From the NCBI RefSeq assembly GCF_913776855.1, contig NZ_CAJYQD010000032.1, positions 1-64,000 on the forward strand: 64,000 nt of DNA, read 5' to 3'. A program made the position numbers and the translations under genes. Shown one piece after another: positions 36,673-44,948 of the stretch; the first letter of the stretch is position 1, and each line of letters begins with the position of its first letter. The stretch is from an uncultured Sphingomonas sp. Lineage in GTDB: Bacteria; Pseudomonadota; Alphaproteobacteria; Sphingomonadales; Sphingomonadaceae. The notes beneath the pieces were generated by a model. It was not told where the DNA came from. It saw nothing but the letters and a program-made list of their open reading frames with translations, and did not search any database.

Positions 36673-37494
36673 TCACCCCTTCCGCAACGCAATCTCCATT
36701 GCCACCTCCCACCCCACCGGCTCCCACTGCGTCCGCCGCCCACCCCGCCGCCACTCCAGCTGCGCATATTCCACCATCCGCATCTCGTCTTCCTCCAGCA
36801 GCAACCCGGCGCGATAGTCCTTCGCCTTGCGCTCGAGATACGCCGCGTTGCTCTCGCCGCGCTTCGGGGCGAGGTCGGGTTCGGCCAGCCCCTTTGCCCG
36901 GCGGTCGTTCCACGCGATCATCTGCATCGCCTGCGCTGCCGTCATCGCCGGGATCGGCGGGGGATCGTTGTGGCGCCAATGGTCGTGGACGTTGGCTTCG
37001 GGCAGCGAACTTTCGAGCAGCGCCGCCTCCAGCCGTTCGGAGCCGACCGCCAGCGCCACACGCATTTCGCGGGCGAAGCCGGGATGGTTGCGCGCGCGGG
37101 CGTAGAAGCTGGAATGGGCGAAGCCGGCGGCTGCTGCCGAGAGGCGGACATTGGCGGTGGCGCTCAAGGCGGCGAGGAAGCGTTGTTCGGCGTCGCGGTC
37201 GATGGTGCGGGTCTTGCCGACGCGCAGTTGCAGGCGGCCTTTCGAGCGGACGACGCGCGCGGGGCCTTCCGTCTGCTCGGGCTTGGCGAGGCGGGCGGCG
37301 GCGAGGGTCAGGGCGGCTTCCCAGCGCTGGGCGAAGTCGGGGTCGGCGTTCCTTCGCTTGGTGAGCATCGAGCGGTTGAGGCCGGTTGTGCGGGCGGCGT
37401 CGCGGGCATTGCCGCTGCGTTCGAGTTCGGCGAGGAAGGCGGCGTTCTGCAGCGCCTGTTTCCGGCTGTACGGGCGGGGTTTGCGATCGGGCAT
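36673..37494 (-). CDS. Protein with two terminase-small-subunit-like HTH repeats
   Basis: The 273-residue product starts MPDRKPRPYSRKQALQ. It has two similar helix-turn-helix units. The first is at about 15-60 (FLAELERSGNARDAARTTGLNRSMLTKRRNADPDFAQRWEAAL). The second is at about 90-140 (FLAALSATANVRLSAAAAGFAHSSFYARARNHPGFAREMRVAL). This pattern resembles phage terminase small subunits or related DNA-binding proteins, but no phage genes lie nearby. Unlike the neighbouring HNH gene it is GC-rich. ATG 37494 was chosen because the frame upstream overlaps the rplK leader and has no homology-like content. Confidence 0.75.
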   Translation of the reverse strand: MPDRKPRPYSRKQALQNAAFLAELERSGNARDAARTTGLNRSMLTKRRNADPDFAQRWEAALTLAAARLAKPEQTEGPARVVRSKGRLQLRVGKTRTIDRDAEQRFLAALSATANVRLSAAAAGFAHSSFYARARNHPGFAREMRVALAVGSERLEAALLESSLPEANVHDHWRHNDPPPIPAMTAAQAMQMIAWNDRRAKGLAEPDLAPKRGESNAAYLERKAKDYRAGLLLEEDEMRMVEYAQLEWRRGGRRTQWEPVGWEVAMEIALRKG

Positions 37495-37524
37495 GGCGCC
37501 TACCGGATCAGGCGGAATCCTACA

Positions 37525-37553
37525 TTGCAAGGGGGGCCGGTTTGCGCTAAGCG
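37525..37553 (+). promoter_or_regulatory. Weak candidate promoter upstream of rplK
   Basis: TTGCAA (37525-37530) and TAAGCG (37548-37553) are 17 bases apart, about 95 bases before the rplK start. A local promoter is needed, since nusG transcription should stop at its own terminator. The -10 match is poor. Confidence 0.3.
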
Positions 37554-37648
37554 CGCCGCTTCCCAAACGACAGTTTTGGAAACCATGGCGGGAGGCCGGC
37601 CCATTGGGCCGCGCCGCACGAACCGCTAAACTTGAAAGAGAGTGAACC

Positions 37649-38080
37649 ATGGCCAAGAAGATTACCGGCTATATCAAGCTGCAGGTGCCGGCGGGCGAAG
37701 CCAAGCCGTCGCCGCCGATCGGCCCGGCGCTGGGTCAGCGCGGCGTGAACATCATGGAATTCTGCAAGGCGTTCAACGCGCAGACCGGTGACACGGCGAA
37801 GGGCACCCCGCTGCCGACGATCATCACCGTCTATGCCGACCGTTCGTTCAGCTTTGAGACGAAGACGCCGCCGGCGACCTACCTCATCAAGCAGGCGATC
37901 AACCTGAAGTCGGGTTCGAAGGAACCGGGCAAGGTGAAGGCCGGCAGCATCAAGCGTTCGCAGCTGAGCGAAATCGCCACGATGAAGATGAAGGATCTGA
38001 ACGCCAACGACATCGACGCGGCGACGAAGATCATCGAAGGTTCGGCCCGCGCGATGGGCCTCGAAGTGGTGGAGGGTTAA
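37649..38080 (+). CDS. rplK: 50S ribosomal protein uL11
   Basis: The 143-residue protein has the L11 signatures [34 protein letters not shown] and a C-terminal rRNA-binding domain ([44 protein letters not shown]). It forms the GTPase-associated centre with 23S rRNA. Length and start match the family. rplA follows after 4 bases, with GGAGGG near the rplK end serving as its ribosome-binding site. Confidence 0.98.
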   Translation: MAKKITGYIKLQVPAGEAKPSPPIGPALGQRGVNIMEFCKAFNAQTGDTAKGTPLPTIITVYADRSFSFETKTPPATYLIKQAINLKSGSKEPGKVKAGSIKRSQLSEIATMKMKDLNANDIDAATKIIEGSARAMGLEVVEG

Positions 38081-38084
38081 GACT

Positions 38085-38783
38085 GTGGCCAAGCTGACCA
38101 AGAAGGCGAAGACCCTCGCCGCTGCCGTCGATGCGCAGAAGCTGTACGGCGTCGATGAAGCCATTGCGCTCGCCAAGACCCATGCGACCGCCAAGTTCGA
38201 CGAGACGATCGAAGTCGCGCTGAACCTGGGCGTCGATCCGCGTCACGCCGACCAGATGGTCCGCGGCGTCGTGACCCTGCCCAAGGGCACCGGCAAGACC
38301 GTGCGCGTCGGCGTGTTCGCCCGCGGCGCGAAGGCCGAGGAAGCCACCGCGGCGGGTGCCGATGTCGTCGGTGCCGAGGACCTGATGGACGCGATCCAGG
38401 GCGGCAAGATCGACTTCGATCGCTGCATCGCGACCCCGGACATGATGGGTCTGGTCGGTCGTCTCGGCAAGATCCTGGGTCCGAAGGGCCTGATGCCGAA
38501 CCCGAAGCTGGGCACGGTCACCATGAACGTCGCGGCTGCGGTCGAGGCGGCCAAGGGTGGTCAGGTCGAGTACCGCGTCGAAAAGGCCGGCATCATCCAT
38601 TCGGGCATCGGCAAGGCGTCGTTCTCGGCCGCTGATCTCCGCGAAAACTTCGACGCACTGGTCGATGCGGTGGTGAAGGCCAAGCCGTCGGGCGCCAAGG
38701 GCAAGTATGTCCGCAAGGTTGCGGTCAGCTCGTCGATGGGTCCGGGGATCAAGGTCGATACGGCCGAGGTTGCAGGCGCGTAA
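38085..38783 (+). CDS. rplA: 50S ribosomal protein uL1
   Basis: The 232-residue protein starts at GTG 38085 ([15 protein letters not shown]). It carries L1 motifs [45 protein letters not shown] and [15 protein letters not shown]1 binds the 23S rRNA stalk and in many bacteria represses its own rplK-rplA mRNA. rplJ and rplL do not follow; instead a structured terminator element and an unrelated minus-strand gene are found. Confidence 0.98.
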   Translation: MAKLTKKAKTLAAAVDAQKLYGVDEAIALAKTHATAKFDETIEVALNLGVDPRHADQMVRGVVTLPKGTGKTVRVGVFARGAKAEEATAAGADVVGAEDLMDAIQGGKIDFDRCIATPDMMGLVGRLGKILGPKGLMPNPKLGTVTMNVAAAVEAAKGGQVEYRVEKAGIIHSGIGKASFSAADLRENFDALVDAVVKAKPSGAKGKYVRKVAVSSSMGPGIKVDTAEVAGA

Positions 38784-38789
38784 GCGCCG

Positions 38790-38925
38790 ACGCCGGGCGG
38801 CATAGCCCGGCCCGAGGCCGGCCGGCGGGGGCGAAGCTTCCGACCGACGACGCGGGATTTACTCCCGCGTCGGCCGACAAACAGAATAAGGGGTCGGAGG
38901 TTTGGTGCTTCCGGCCCCTTTTCTT
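38790..38925 (+). terminator. Structured 3' element with intrinsic terminator after rplA
   Basis: A 7-bp hairpin GCCGGGC/GCCCGGC (about 38792-38811) comes first. A motif at 38812-38849 follows, sharing CCGGCCGGCGGG and CCGACCGACG with the element after nusG. Next is a 10-bp hairpin CGACGCGGGA/TCCCGCGTCG (about 38846-38870). The terminator stem AAGGGGTCGGA (38888-38898) pairs with 38910-38920 and is followed by T-rich sequence. Confidence 0.75.
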
Positions 38926-38937
38926 TGCCCCTCTCCC

Positions 38938-38993
38938 TTCCCATCCGGCTTCGCCGGACGGGCCCCTTCCCTCTCCCCTGAAGGGGAGAGGGA
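38938..38993. repeat. Intergenic palindromes
   Basis: Two palindromes lie next to each other: CCGGCTTCGCCGG and an 11-bp stem CCCTCTCCCCT/AGGGGAGAGGG. They sit between the convergent rplA and deaminase genes and may stop transcription from either side. The second type of hairpin is common as an extragenic repeat in alphaproteobacteria. Confidence 0.55.
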
Positions 38994-38994
38994 G

Positions 38995-39489
38995 TCAGAT
39001 GTTCCCCTGTTCCTCTTCCGGCACGTCGTCGTCCGGGCCGTAATAGAGCTTCGCGCAATCCTCGCGCAGGCAGCCGCCCTCGATCACGATGTCGTCGCGG
39101 TATGCGTCGGCGATGAAGGTCAGCGTGTCGATGTGACGGTCCTCGAAATACATGCGGTGCACATCGTCGCGGCCGGCGCCATAGACGACGCGGGCGACCT
39201 TCGACCAGATCGAGGCCATGGTGCACATGCCGCAGGGCTGGAGCGTGGAATAGAGCGTCGCGCCGCGCAGCTCCATGTCGCCTTCGCTTTCGCAGGCGCG
39301 GCGGATCGCCATCATCTCGGCGTGCGCCGTGGCGTCGGGGAGTTCCTGCGTCTGGTTGGGCTCGGCGGAGAGGACGCGGTCGCCGAGCACGATGATCGAC
39401 CCGAGCGGCGAGCAGGACGGGTCGTCGCCCTTGGTCCGGGCGATGGCGATCGCCTGTCGCATCCAGTGTTCGTCTTGGGGCGTGAGCAT
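38995..39489 (-). CDS. Nucleoside/cytosine-type deaminase (CDA fold)
   Basis: The 164-residue protein carries the zinc-dependent deaminase signature: HAE within ATAHAEMMAI and PCGMC within LQPCGMCTMA. The His and two Cys bind zinc and the Glu shuttles protons. Arrangement and length resemble guanine deaminase or tRNA/nucleoside deaminases rather than CMP deaminase, but the substrate cannot be fixed. ATG 39489 (MLTPQDEHWMRQAI) fits the family start. Confidence 0.85.
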   Translation of the reverse strand: MLTPQDEHWMRQAIAIARTKGDDPSCSPLGSIIVLGDRVLSAEPNQTQELPDATAHAEMMAIRRACESEGDMELRGATLYSTLQPCGMCTMASIWSKVARVVYGAGRDDVHRMYFEDRHIDTLTFIADAYRDDIVIEGGCLREDCAKLYYGPDDDVPEEEQGNI

Positions 39490-39538
39490 GGCAGGGTTTC
39501 CCTTCTGCCCGCCCCAACGCTTGCGAACCGCGAAAGGA

Positions 39539-40528
39539 TCAGGTGGCGGCGGCGAGGATGTCGTCGCTCGACGCGGCACCCACGCCGAGCCGCGCGAGCA
39601 GGCCCAGCACCCCGTCCCACCACGCCCAGAAGGCGGCGAGGTCGGCGGCGTCGCGGACGTACGGGGTGTGGCCGGGGACGAGGCTGGGCGAATGATAGGC
39701 GAAGTTGAGGACGCGGGTCCCCTCCCCCACCGCCACCCGGATCGCCTCCAGCACGTCGGGCAGCGGCATGTCCTCGGGCGTCAGCGCCACGCGGTGAAGC
39801 AGGCCGGTGCGCGCGAGGATGCCGCGTCCGCGGGGGATGCGACCAGCGGCGCGGTAGAGCGCCGCGCCGCCGCGCCGCAGCCGCCCGGTGAAGACGGTGG
39901 TCAGCGGCAGTTCGACGATGGCGCCATCGGGACCGGTGCGGAAGGCGTGGTTGGCGACGGCGCGATAGTCCGGCCCGCCCTGTGCGCCATAATCATAGCG
40001 GGCGCGCATCGAGCTATCGAGGCGGTAGCCGCGCGCCGCCAGCAGCATCAAGGTGTTGGGGCCGAGGCCGTAGCGGCCGGCGCGATAGACGGTCGGGCGG
40101 GTGCCGGCGAGCGTGGTCAGCGCGTCGGTCAGGCGGTCGAGCTTGGCCGCCTCCAGCGCCTTGGGCAGATTGCCGGCGAAGCTGCTATGGTTCGACAGCG
40201 CTTCGTCGAAGGGCGGATTGACCCAGGGATGGAGCTGCGCGCCGATGGTCGCGTCACCCTGTGCCATGACCGCGCGCAACGCGTCGATCGCGGCGGGATC
40301 GGTCGCGACCGGATAGTCGACCAGATAGCAGCTGCGCACGCCCATGCCGGCCATCCGGGCATGGGCGTCGGGCAGGGCGGCGGTGGTGGCGACGCTCCAG
40401 CCGTCGTGGCGGAACGGGGCGCGCCAGTCGAATTCCTCTTCGGTATCGACAAGCAAGGTGAAGCGTGTCCCGAAACCGTCGCGCCAGACGACCGGCCGGC
40501 CATCGGCGGGCCGAAACGGCGGGGTCAC
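39539..40528 (-). CDS. Polysaccharide-deacetylase-like protein (WalW type)
   Basis: The 329-residue protein has the NodB-fold motif TLLVDTEEEFDWR (metal-binding Asp near residue 28) and the second-metal motif QLHPWVNPP. YRAGRYGLGPNT and FAYHSPSL complete the active site. Such proteins remove acetyl groups from sugars or act as non-catalytic relatives. The start is GTG 40528, overlapping the stop of the sensor kinase gene (GTGA). Co-production with a kinase suggests a cell-envelope or exopolysaccharide role. Confidence 0.85.
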   Translation of the reverse strand: MTPPFRPADGRPVVWRDGFGTRFTLLVDTEEEFDWRAPFRHDGWSVATTAALPDAHARMAGMGVRSCYLVDYPVATDPAAIDALRAVMAQGDATIGAQLHPWVNPPFDEALSNHSSFAGNLPKALEAAKLDRLTDALTTLAGTRPTVYRAGRYGLGPNTLMLLAARGYRLDSSMRARYDYGAQGGPDYRAVANHAFRTGPDGAIVELPLTTVFTGRLRRGGAALYRAAGRIPRGRGILARTGLLHRVALTPEDMPLPDVLEAIRVAVGEGTRVLNFAYHSPSLVPGHTPYVRDAADLAAFWAWWDGVLGLLARLGVGAASSDDILAAAT

Positions 40529-42384
40529 CGCTGCTGGACCTGCCCGACCTCCACCGCGTCCGCCGCCGGCAAGCGCAGCGTCAGCGTGGCGGTGCCGAAG
40601 ACGAGCGTGCCGCCCAGTTCGCTGGCGAGGTTGCGGGCGAGGCGCAGGGCGAAGCCGGTGCCGAGCAGCGACTGGTCGCCCTCGTCATCGTCCACGTCGA
40701 ACACGCTGTCGCCGGGCCATGCGTCGAGCGCCGCCGGCCGGTCGAGGACGATCGCGACATGGCCATCCCCCTCCAGCCCCATGCGGACATAGATCGATTC
40801 CTCCGGCTCGCCCGCCGATACCAGCGTCGCGAGCAGGCGGGCGAGCAGCCGTTCGACCGCGCGCCGGTCGCCGGTGACCGACAGGTCGGTCGGTTCGATC
40901 TCCAGCAACGTGCCGCGCAGGTCGCAGAGCGACGCGAGGTCGGCGGCGATCACGTCCAGCACCGGGCGCAGCACCACGCTGTCGGCGCGCAGGTCGAGCG
41001 CGTCGCCATCGATCCGCGCGGCGAGGTCGAGATCGTCGATCACCGCGACCAGATCACGCGAATGGTTCAGGATCGCCCCGGCGCGGTCGCGATAGACCGG
41101 CGGCACGGGGCCGAGCAGCTGCGCCTCGATCATCTCGGCAAAGCCGGCGATCGCGCCCGCCGGGGTGCGCAGTTCGTGGACCAGCTGACGCAGCTGGGCG
41201 ACACCGGCATCGCGCGTGGCAACGGGTTCGGCGCGTTCGTCGCGACGCGGGCGCCGCGCGGTGCCGCGATAGCCGGTGAAGCGGCCGCTGGCATGGTCGA
41301 ACGCCGGCACGCCCGACACGCACCATTCGCCGGACGCATCGCTGTCGCCGCCGATCACGAGGCGCGCGTCGCGGAACGGGCTGCGCTGGCGAAGCGCGCC
41401 TGCCGCCACGCCGTCGAAGCGGGCGGTGCCAGGCGCCGCGCCGAAATCGAGCGAGAGGCCGACCAGCGGCGCGCGGCTGACACCATCGACCCAGCGGATC
41501 AGCCCGGCGGCGTCGGTTTCGAAGCGGAAGTTGTCCTGTCCCCCGGTCGCGGCGGGCGGGGGCGGTGCGACATCCTGCGTCCGCTCGAACGCTTCGATCC
41601 GTGCCATGACGTCGACGATCCGGAACGGGCCGGCGGGGTCGGTGGCCGGGGCGAACAGGTCGGCCTGATCGGCGACCGGCGGTGGCGTGATGGCCTCTGC
41701 CGCCTCTCCCTCAGGCGTCACCCCAGCGGGGGCTGGGGTGCCTGCGGGATGGGCGTCGTCCGGCTGCGGCGGGAGACCCCAGCCTTCGCTGGGGTGACGA
41801 ATTGGGGCGGGTGCGGAGGCATCCGGCGCGGTTGCTTCGGCATCGGCTTCAACGGCCTCGGCCATATCCGTCACACCAGCGGAGATCGGCGCCTCTGCGG
41901 GGCGGGCATCGTCCGGCTGCGGCGGGCGAGCCTGACCGTCGGCGGACGACACGCTGTCATCGCCCAGCACCAGGTCGGTGCTGCCGAAGCTGTCGAGCGC
42001 GCGCTGGACGGCGGGGTCGAGGTCGCGGCGGTTGCGGACGATACCGCGCGCGGTCGATCCGAGACGCGGGAGCAGCGCCAGCCATTCGTCGACCGAGAGC
42101 GTCGCACCGCGCAGCACCGGCACCGCCGCCTCGATCACGTCGGTCGCGAACAATCCGACCAGCACGGCCGGCGGGCGGGCATATTCGAGGTCGCGGGCGC
42201 TGGCGACGCGGACGGTACGCGGTACGCCGTCCTGCAGATCGTGGAGCAGCGCGATCCCGCGGGGATCGGGATCGACGCGACCGCGCCCGATCAGGTCGAC
42301 CAGCTGCCGCCAGGCCGAAGCACGCGCGCCCTCCCCCGTCAGGTCGGAGGCCAAAACCGTTTCGAGGGTATCGTCGAAGCGCAC
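40525..42384 (-). CDS. Sensor histidine kinase with repeat-derived linker
   Basis: The 619-residue protein starts at GTG 42384. The N-terminal 150 residues are an unrecognised sensor region. A long low-complexity linker (about 150-270) contains two similar peptides, PPQPDDARPAEAPISAGVT and PPQPDDAHPAGTPAPAGVT, encoded by palindromic-repeat DNA. A PAS-like segment, the HisKA helix QLVHELRTPAGAIAGFAEMI (phospho-His near 402) and an HATPase domain follow. The ATPase domain lacks a strong N-box but keeps LLGTGFALRLARNLASELGG. No transmembrane helix is seen, so it is probably cytoplasmic. It overlaps the deacetylase gene. Confidence 0.85.
   Translation of the reverse strand: MRFDDTLETVLASDLTGEGARASAWRQLVDLIGRGRVDPDPRGIALLHDLQDGVPRTVRVASARDLEYARPPAVLVGLFATDVIEAAVPVLRGATLSVDEWLALLPRLGSTARGIVRNRRDLDPAVQRALDSFGSTDLVLGDDSVSSADGQARPPQPDDARPAEAPISAGVTDMAEAVEADAEATAPDASAPAPIRHPSEGWGLPPQPDDAHPAGTPAPAGVTPEGEAAEAITPPPVADQADLFAPATDPAGPFRIVDVMARIEAFERTQDVAPPPPAATGGQDNFRFETDAAGLIRWVDGVSRAPLVGLSLDFGAAPGTARFDGVAAGALRQRSPFRDARLVIGGDSDASGEWCVSGVPAFDHASGRFTGYRGTARRPRRDERAEPVATRDAGVAQLRQLVHELRTPAGAIAGFAEMIEAQLLGPVPPVYRDRAGAILNHSRDLVAVIDDLDLAARIDGDALDLRADSVVLRPVLDVIAADLASLCDLRGTLLEIEPTDLSVTGDRRAVERLLARLLATLVSAGEPEESIYVRMGLEGDGHVAIVLDRPAALDAWPGDSVFDVDDDEGDQSLLGTGFALRLARNLASELGGTLVFGTATLTLRLPAADAVEVGQVQQR
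41717..41798. repeat. REPIN-like inverted repeat inside a coding sequence
   Basis: Two palindromic units, 41717-41742 and 41773-41798, are inverted relative to each other and agree at about 22 of 26 positions. Each is a GTCACCCCAGCG...GCTGGGGT-type palindrome, the same family as the intergenic pair at 52799-52881. A decayed second copy of the same module lies at about 41872-41940. Both are read in frame in the linker of the sensor kinase. Confidence 0.7.
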
Positions 42385-42562
42385 CGGATTCCCGCTACTC
42401 GCACCTGCGTAACTGCCGGGTGCCCATGACCCTTAACCCCGCGATCGTTAATACGGAACTGCCCATTTTCGGTACGTCGCAATGTGGGACAATTGCGCTT
42501 CCGCGTAATTTTATAATGCTGTAGGCAGGGCGATCATTCGAACCCTATCACGGAACTCTACC

Positions 42563-43033
42563 ATGGCTTTCGATCGTATCGACCGGCAAATCCTTGCCCT
42601 GTTGCAGGAGGACGGGCGGATGACGAACGTCGAACTGGCCGAGCGCGTCGGGTTGACCGCGCCCCCCTGTCTGCGGCGTGTCCGCGCGCTGGAGGAGGCC
42701 GGCGCGATCCGCGGCTATCATGCCGCGCTCGACCCGCGACTGCTGGGCTTTACGATCACGGTGTTCGCGCTGGTCAGCCTGAAGAGCCAGGCGGGCAGCG
42801 ACCTCGCCGCGTTCGAGGCGCATATCGCGACGATCCCCGAGGTCCGCGAATGCCACATGCTGAACGGCGAGATCGACTTCATCCTGAAGATCGTCGCGGC
42901 CGACCTGGAGACGTTTCAGTCGATGTTGACGACGCAGCTGATTACCGCGCCCAATGTCGCGAGCGTGAAGACGTCGCCGACGGTCAGAACGTCGAAGGCG
43001 CTGCCGGGGATTCCGGTTTCCGCCGGGGAGTGA
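42563..43033 (+). CDS. Lrp/AsnC-family transcriptional regulator
   Basis: The 156-residue protein has an N-terminal HTH (about 5-60, DRIDRQILALLQEDGRMTNVELAERVGLTAPPCLRRVRALEEAG). An AsnC/RAM ligand-binding domain (about 65-145) includes VRECHMLNGEIDFILKIVAADL. Lrp-type proteins respond to amino acids and usually control their metabolism or export. Divergent from the kinase gene, but no obvious target gene is adjacent, so this may be a global regulator. Confidence 0.92.
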   Translation: MAFDRIDRQILALLQEDGRMTNVELAERVGLTAPPCLRRVRALEEAGAIRGYHAALDPRLLGFTITVFALVSLKSQAGSDLAAFEAHIATIPEVRECHMLNGEIDFILKIVAADLETFQSMLTTQLITAPNVASVKTSPTVRTSKALPGIPVSAGE

Positions 43034-43055
43034 TTGCTTCTTCCTTTCTGTACGC

Positions 43056-43166
43056 CACTCCGTTCGGTTCGGGCAGCCTGGAGCCTGTCGAGGACGCGCC
43101 GTTCGGGGCGCCCCCTTCTCGACTACGGTTCTCGACAAGCTCGAACCTGCGCTCGAAGCAAACGGG
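43056..43166. repeat. Inverted-pair extragenic repeat, second family (copy 1)
   Basis: An element with GTTCGGTTCGG...GAGCCTGTCGAGG at one end and TTCTCGACAAGCTCGAAC...GCTCGAAGCAAACG at the other, in inverted orientation. It lies just downstream of the Lrp gene. It is the same family as 43217-43345 and 45736-45857. Confidence 0.65.
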
Positions 43167-43216
43167 GGGGGTAAATGGGACGGGAAGGAACATGCCTTGC
43201 CGCCCCCCCTGCACAA

Positions 43217-43345
43217 CCACTCCGTTTGGTTCGAGTAGCGATCGAGCTTGTCGAGAGCGCGTATCGAGAACGGGGGTCCGCTAGGCAGGCGTTCTCGACG
43301 GACACTTCTCGACAAGCTCGAAGCTGCTCGAACCGAACGGAGTGG
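43217..43345. repeat. Inverted-pair extragenic repeat, second family (copy 2)
   Basis: The ends CCACTCCGTTTGGTTCGAG and CTCGAACCGAACGGAGTGG are near-perfect inverted repeats. Internal GAGCTTGTCGAGA and TTCTCGACAAGCTCGAA units repeat the same pattern. Confidence 0.7.
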
Positions 43346-43371
43346 TTGCCAGAAGACCTTCCCCCAAACGG

Positions 43372-43405
43372 AAACGGCCCGGACCATCACTGGTCCGGGC
43401 CGTTT
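43372..43405 (-). terminator. Intrinsic terminator of the TPR gene
   Basis: A 15-bp perfect stem (AAACGGCCCGGACCA against its complement) with a 4-base loop lies 20 bases beyond the stop of the minus-strand TPR gene. The symmetrical A/T ends would allow it to work on either strand. Confidence 0.8.
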
Positions 43406-43424
43406 CGCGTGTTCGGTCACCCGA

Positions 43425-44729
43425 TCAGTTGTTGCCGACCGCCGGGGTCGACGCGACGATGCGGGGATTGTCGACGTAGAAGGTCCAGAAGCTGGCGATT
43501 TCGGCACGCGGGCCGGTGGTGGTCACCTTGGCCAGCGCCGCCTTGGCTTCCGCCGCCTGTCCGGCACGGGCATGGGCGATGCCGATGCGGGTGTTGGCTT
43601 CGTCGGCGTCGATCCCGCCCTTTTGCAGCGCGAGATTGTACAGCTCGACCGCCTTCGCATTGTTGCCGGTCGCCAGATAGACATTGCCCGCAGCCAGCGC
43701 CGCGCGGCCGTTCGGGCCGGACTTCGCACGGGTTTCGAGCGCGGCGGCCGAACCGTCCGACTTGATCTGGGTCTGCGCCGTGGTCTTCAGCGAGTTGAAG
43801 ACGGTCGCCGACGCCGGAATCTTGCCCGATGCGCGCCCTTCGTCGATCACTGCGACGGTTTCATAGGGCAGGCCGATGTCCTGCGTGGTCTGCACATAGT
43901 CGCGATAGTCGTTCTGGTCGGCCAGCGACTTGGTGTCGCGCATCAGGCGCAGGATGTCGACACGGGCCTGGTTGCCGAGCGTCGCGCCCTTGTTGTCGGC
44001 ACGGTCGCGGAACAGCGCCAGCACGGTGCGCCAGTTCGCCTGCGTCGGATATTCGGCCAGCTTGCGGCGCGCCCACTGCCCGGCCTCGACCGGACGGTTC
44101 GAGCGATAGAGCTGCGAAATGGCGAGGTCGTACCAGCCCGGCGGCACCGGCTGCCCGGCGGCCTTGCGCGCGGCCATCACCTTTTCGAGGCTGGCGAGGC
44201 CCTGATCGACCTGCCCCTTCTGGATGGCGATGCTGGCGAGGCGCAGTTCGAGGTCCGGCTCGTTATAGCCGGCCTGCCTGGCGCGTTCGAAATTCTGCAC
44301 CGCGACATCGGTCTGCTTGGTGTCGAGCGCGAGGACGCCACGGTTGTAATACAGGCCGCCGCGCTCTTCGGGCTTCAGCTTGGGGCTGGCGAGCAGTTCG
44401 TCGATCGCGGCGGCGAGTGCCGGGCGATCGTTCTTCGCCTGCGCGTTCTGCACCTTCAGCTGGGCGAGGAAATAGGCCTCGTCCTGGTTGCCGGCGGTGG
44501 CGGCTGCCTGCATCGCGGCGATCTGCTGATCGGCCACGGCGAAGTTCTTCGCCTTGATCGCGGCGTCGGCGGCAAGCGCGGCGGTGCGGAACGCTTCGCC
44601 GACCTGGATCTGCGGCGCGGCGGGCGCTTCGTCCTTCTTCTTGCGCTGGGCATCGGCCGGCGCGGCGACGGCCAGGGTCGCACCCATGCCGAGCAGGGCA
44701 GCCAGGGCAGCCTTGGAAACGAACGTCAT
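43425..44729 (-). CDS. Secreted TPR-like repeat protein
   Basis: The 434-residue protein has a signal peptide (MTFVSKAALAALLGMGATLAVAAPADA). A long alpha-helical tetratricopeptide-type array follows, for example YYNRGVLALDTKQTDVAVQNFERARQAGY and AAGNVYLATGNNAKAVELYNLALQKG. It probably acts as a periplasmic scaffold; no catalytic motif is visible. ATG 44729 gives the signal peptide; the longer frame upstream is shadow sequence. The N-terminal mature part is Lys-rich (QRKKKDEAP). Confidence 0.85.
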   Translation of the reverse strand: MTFVSKAALAALLGMGATLAVAAPADAQRKKKDEAPAAPQIQVGEAFRTAALAADAAIKAKNFAVADQQIAAMQAAATAGNQDEAYFLAQLKVQNAQAKNDRPALAAAIDELLASPKLKPEERGGLYYNRGVLALDTKQTDVAVQNFERARQAGYNEPDLELRLASIAIQKGQVDQGLASLEKVMAARKAAGQPVPPGWYDLAISQLYRSNRPVEAGQWARRKLAEYPTQANWRTVLALFRDRADNKGATLGNQARVDILRLMRDTKSLADQNDYRDYVQTTQDIGLPYETVAVIDEGRASGKIPASATVFNSLKTTAQTQIKSDGSAAALETRAKSGPNGRAALAAGNVYLATGNNAKAVELYNLALQKGGIDADEANTRIGIAHARAGQAAEAKAALAKVTTTGPRAEIASFWTFYVDNPRIVASTPAVGNN

Positions 44730-44948
44730 GCCGTGAATTCTCCCGAAAACTGGTGCTGGACGTAAGCGCCCGGCAGGCGCGGCCCATCTAGGTCGAACCA
44801 TGCGTCCGCACAAGCACACGCACGTAACGATGCGTTGCCGGACCTGCGCTGAACGCGCGTTGAACGGTTCAGGTCCCGTGGGTGATCGAAGTCGGCACCG
44901 CCCCCCCCCCCTTTGACGTGTCCCCATCGGGCCGATAGGCGGCACGCG

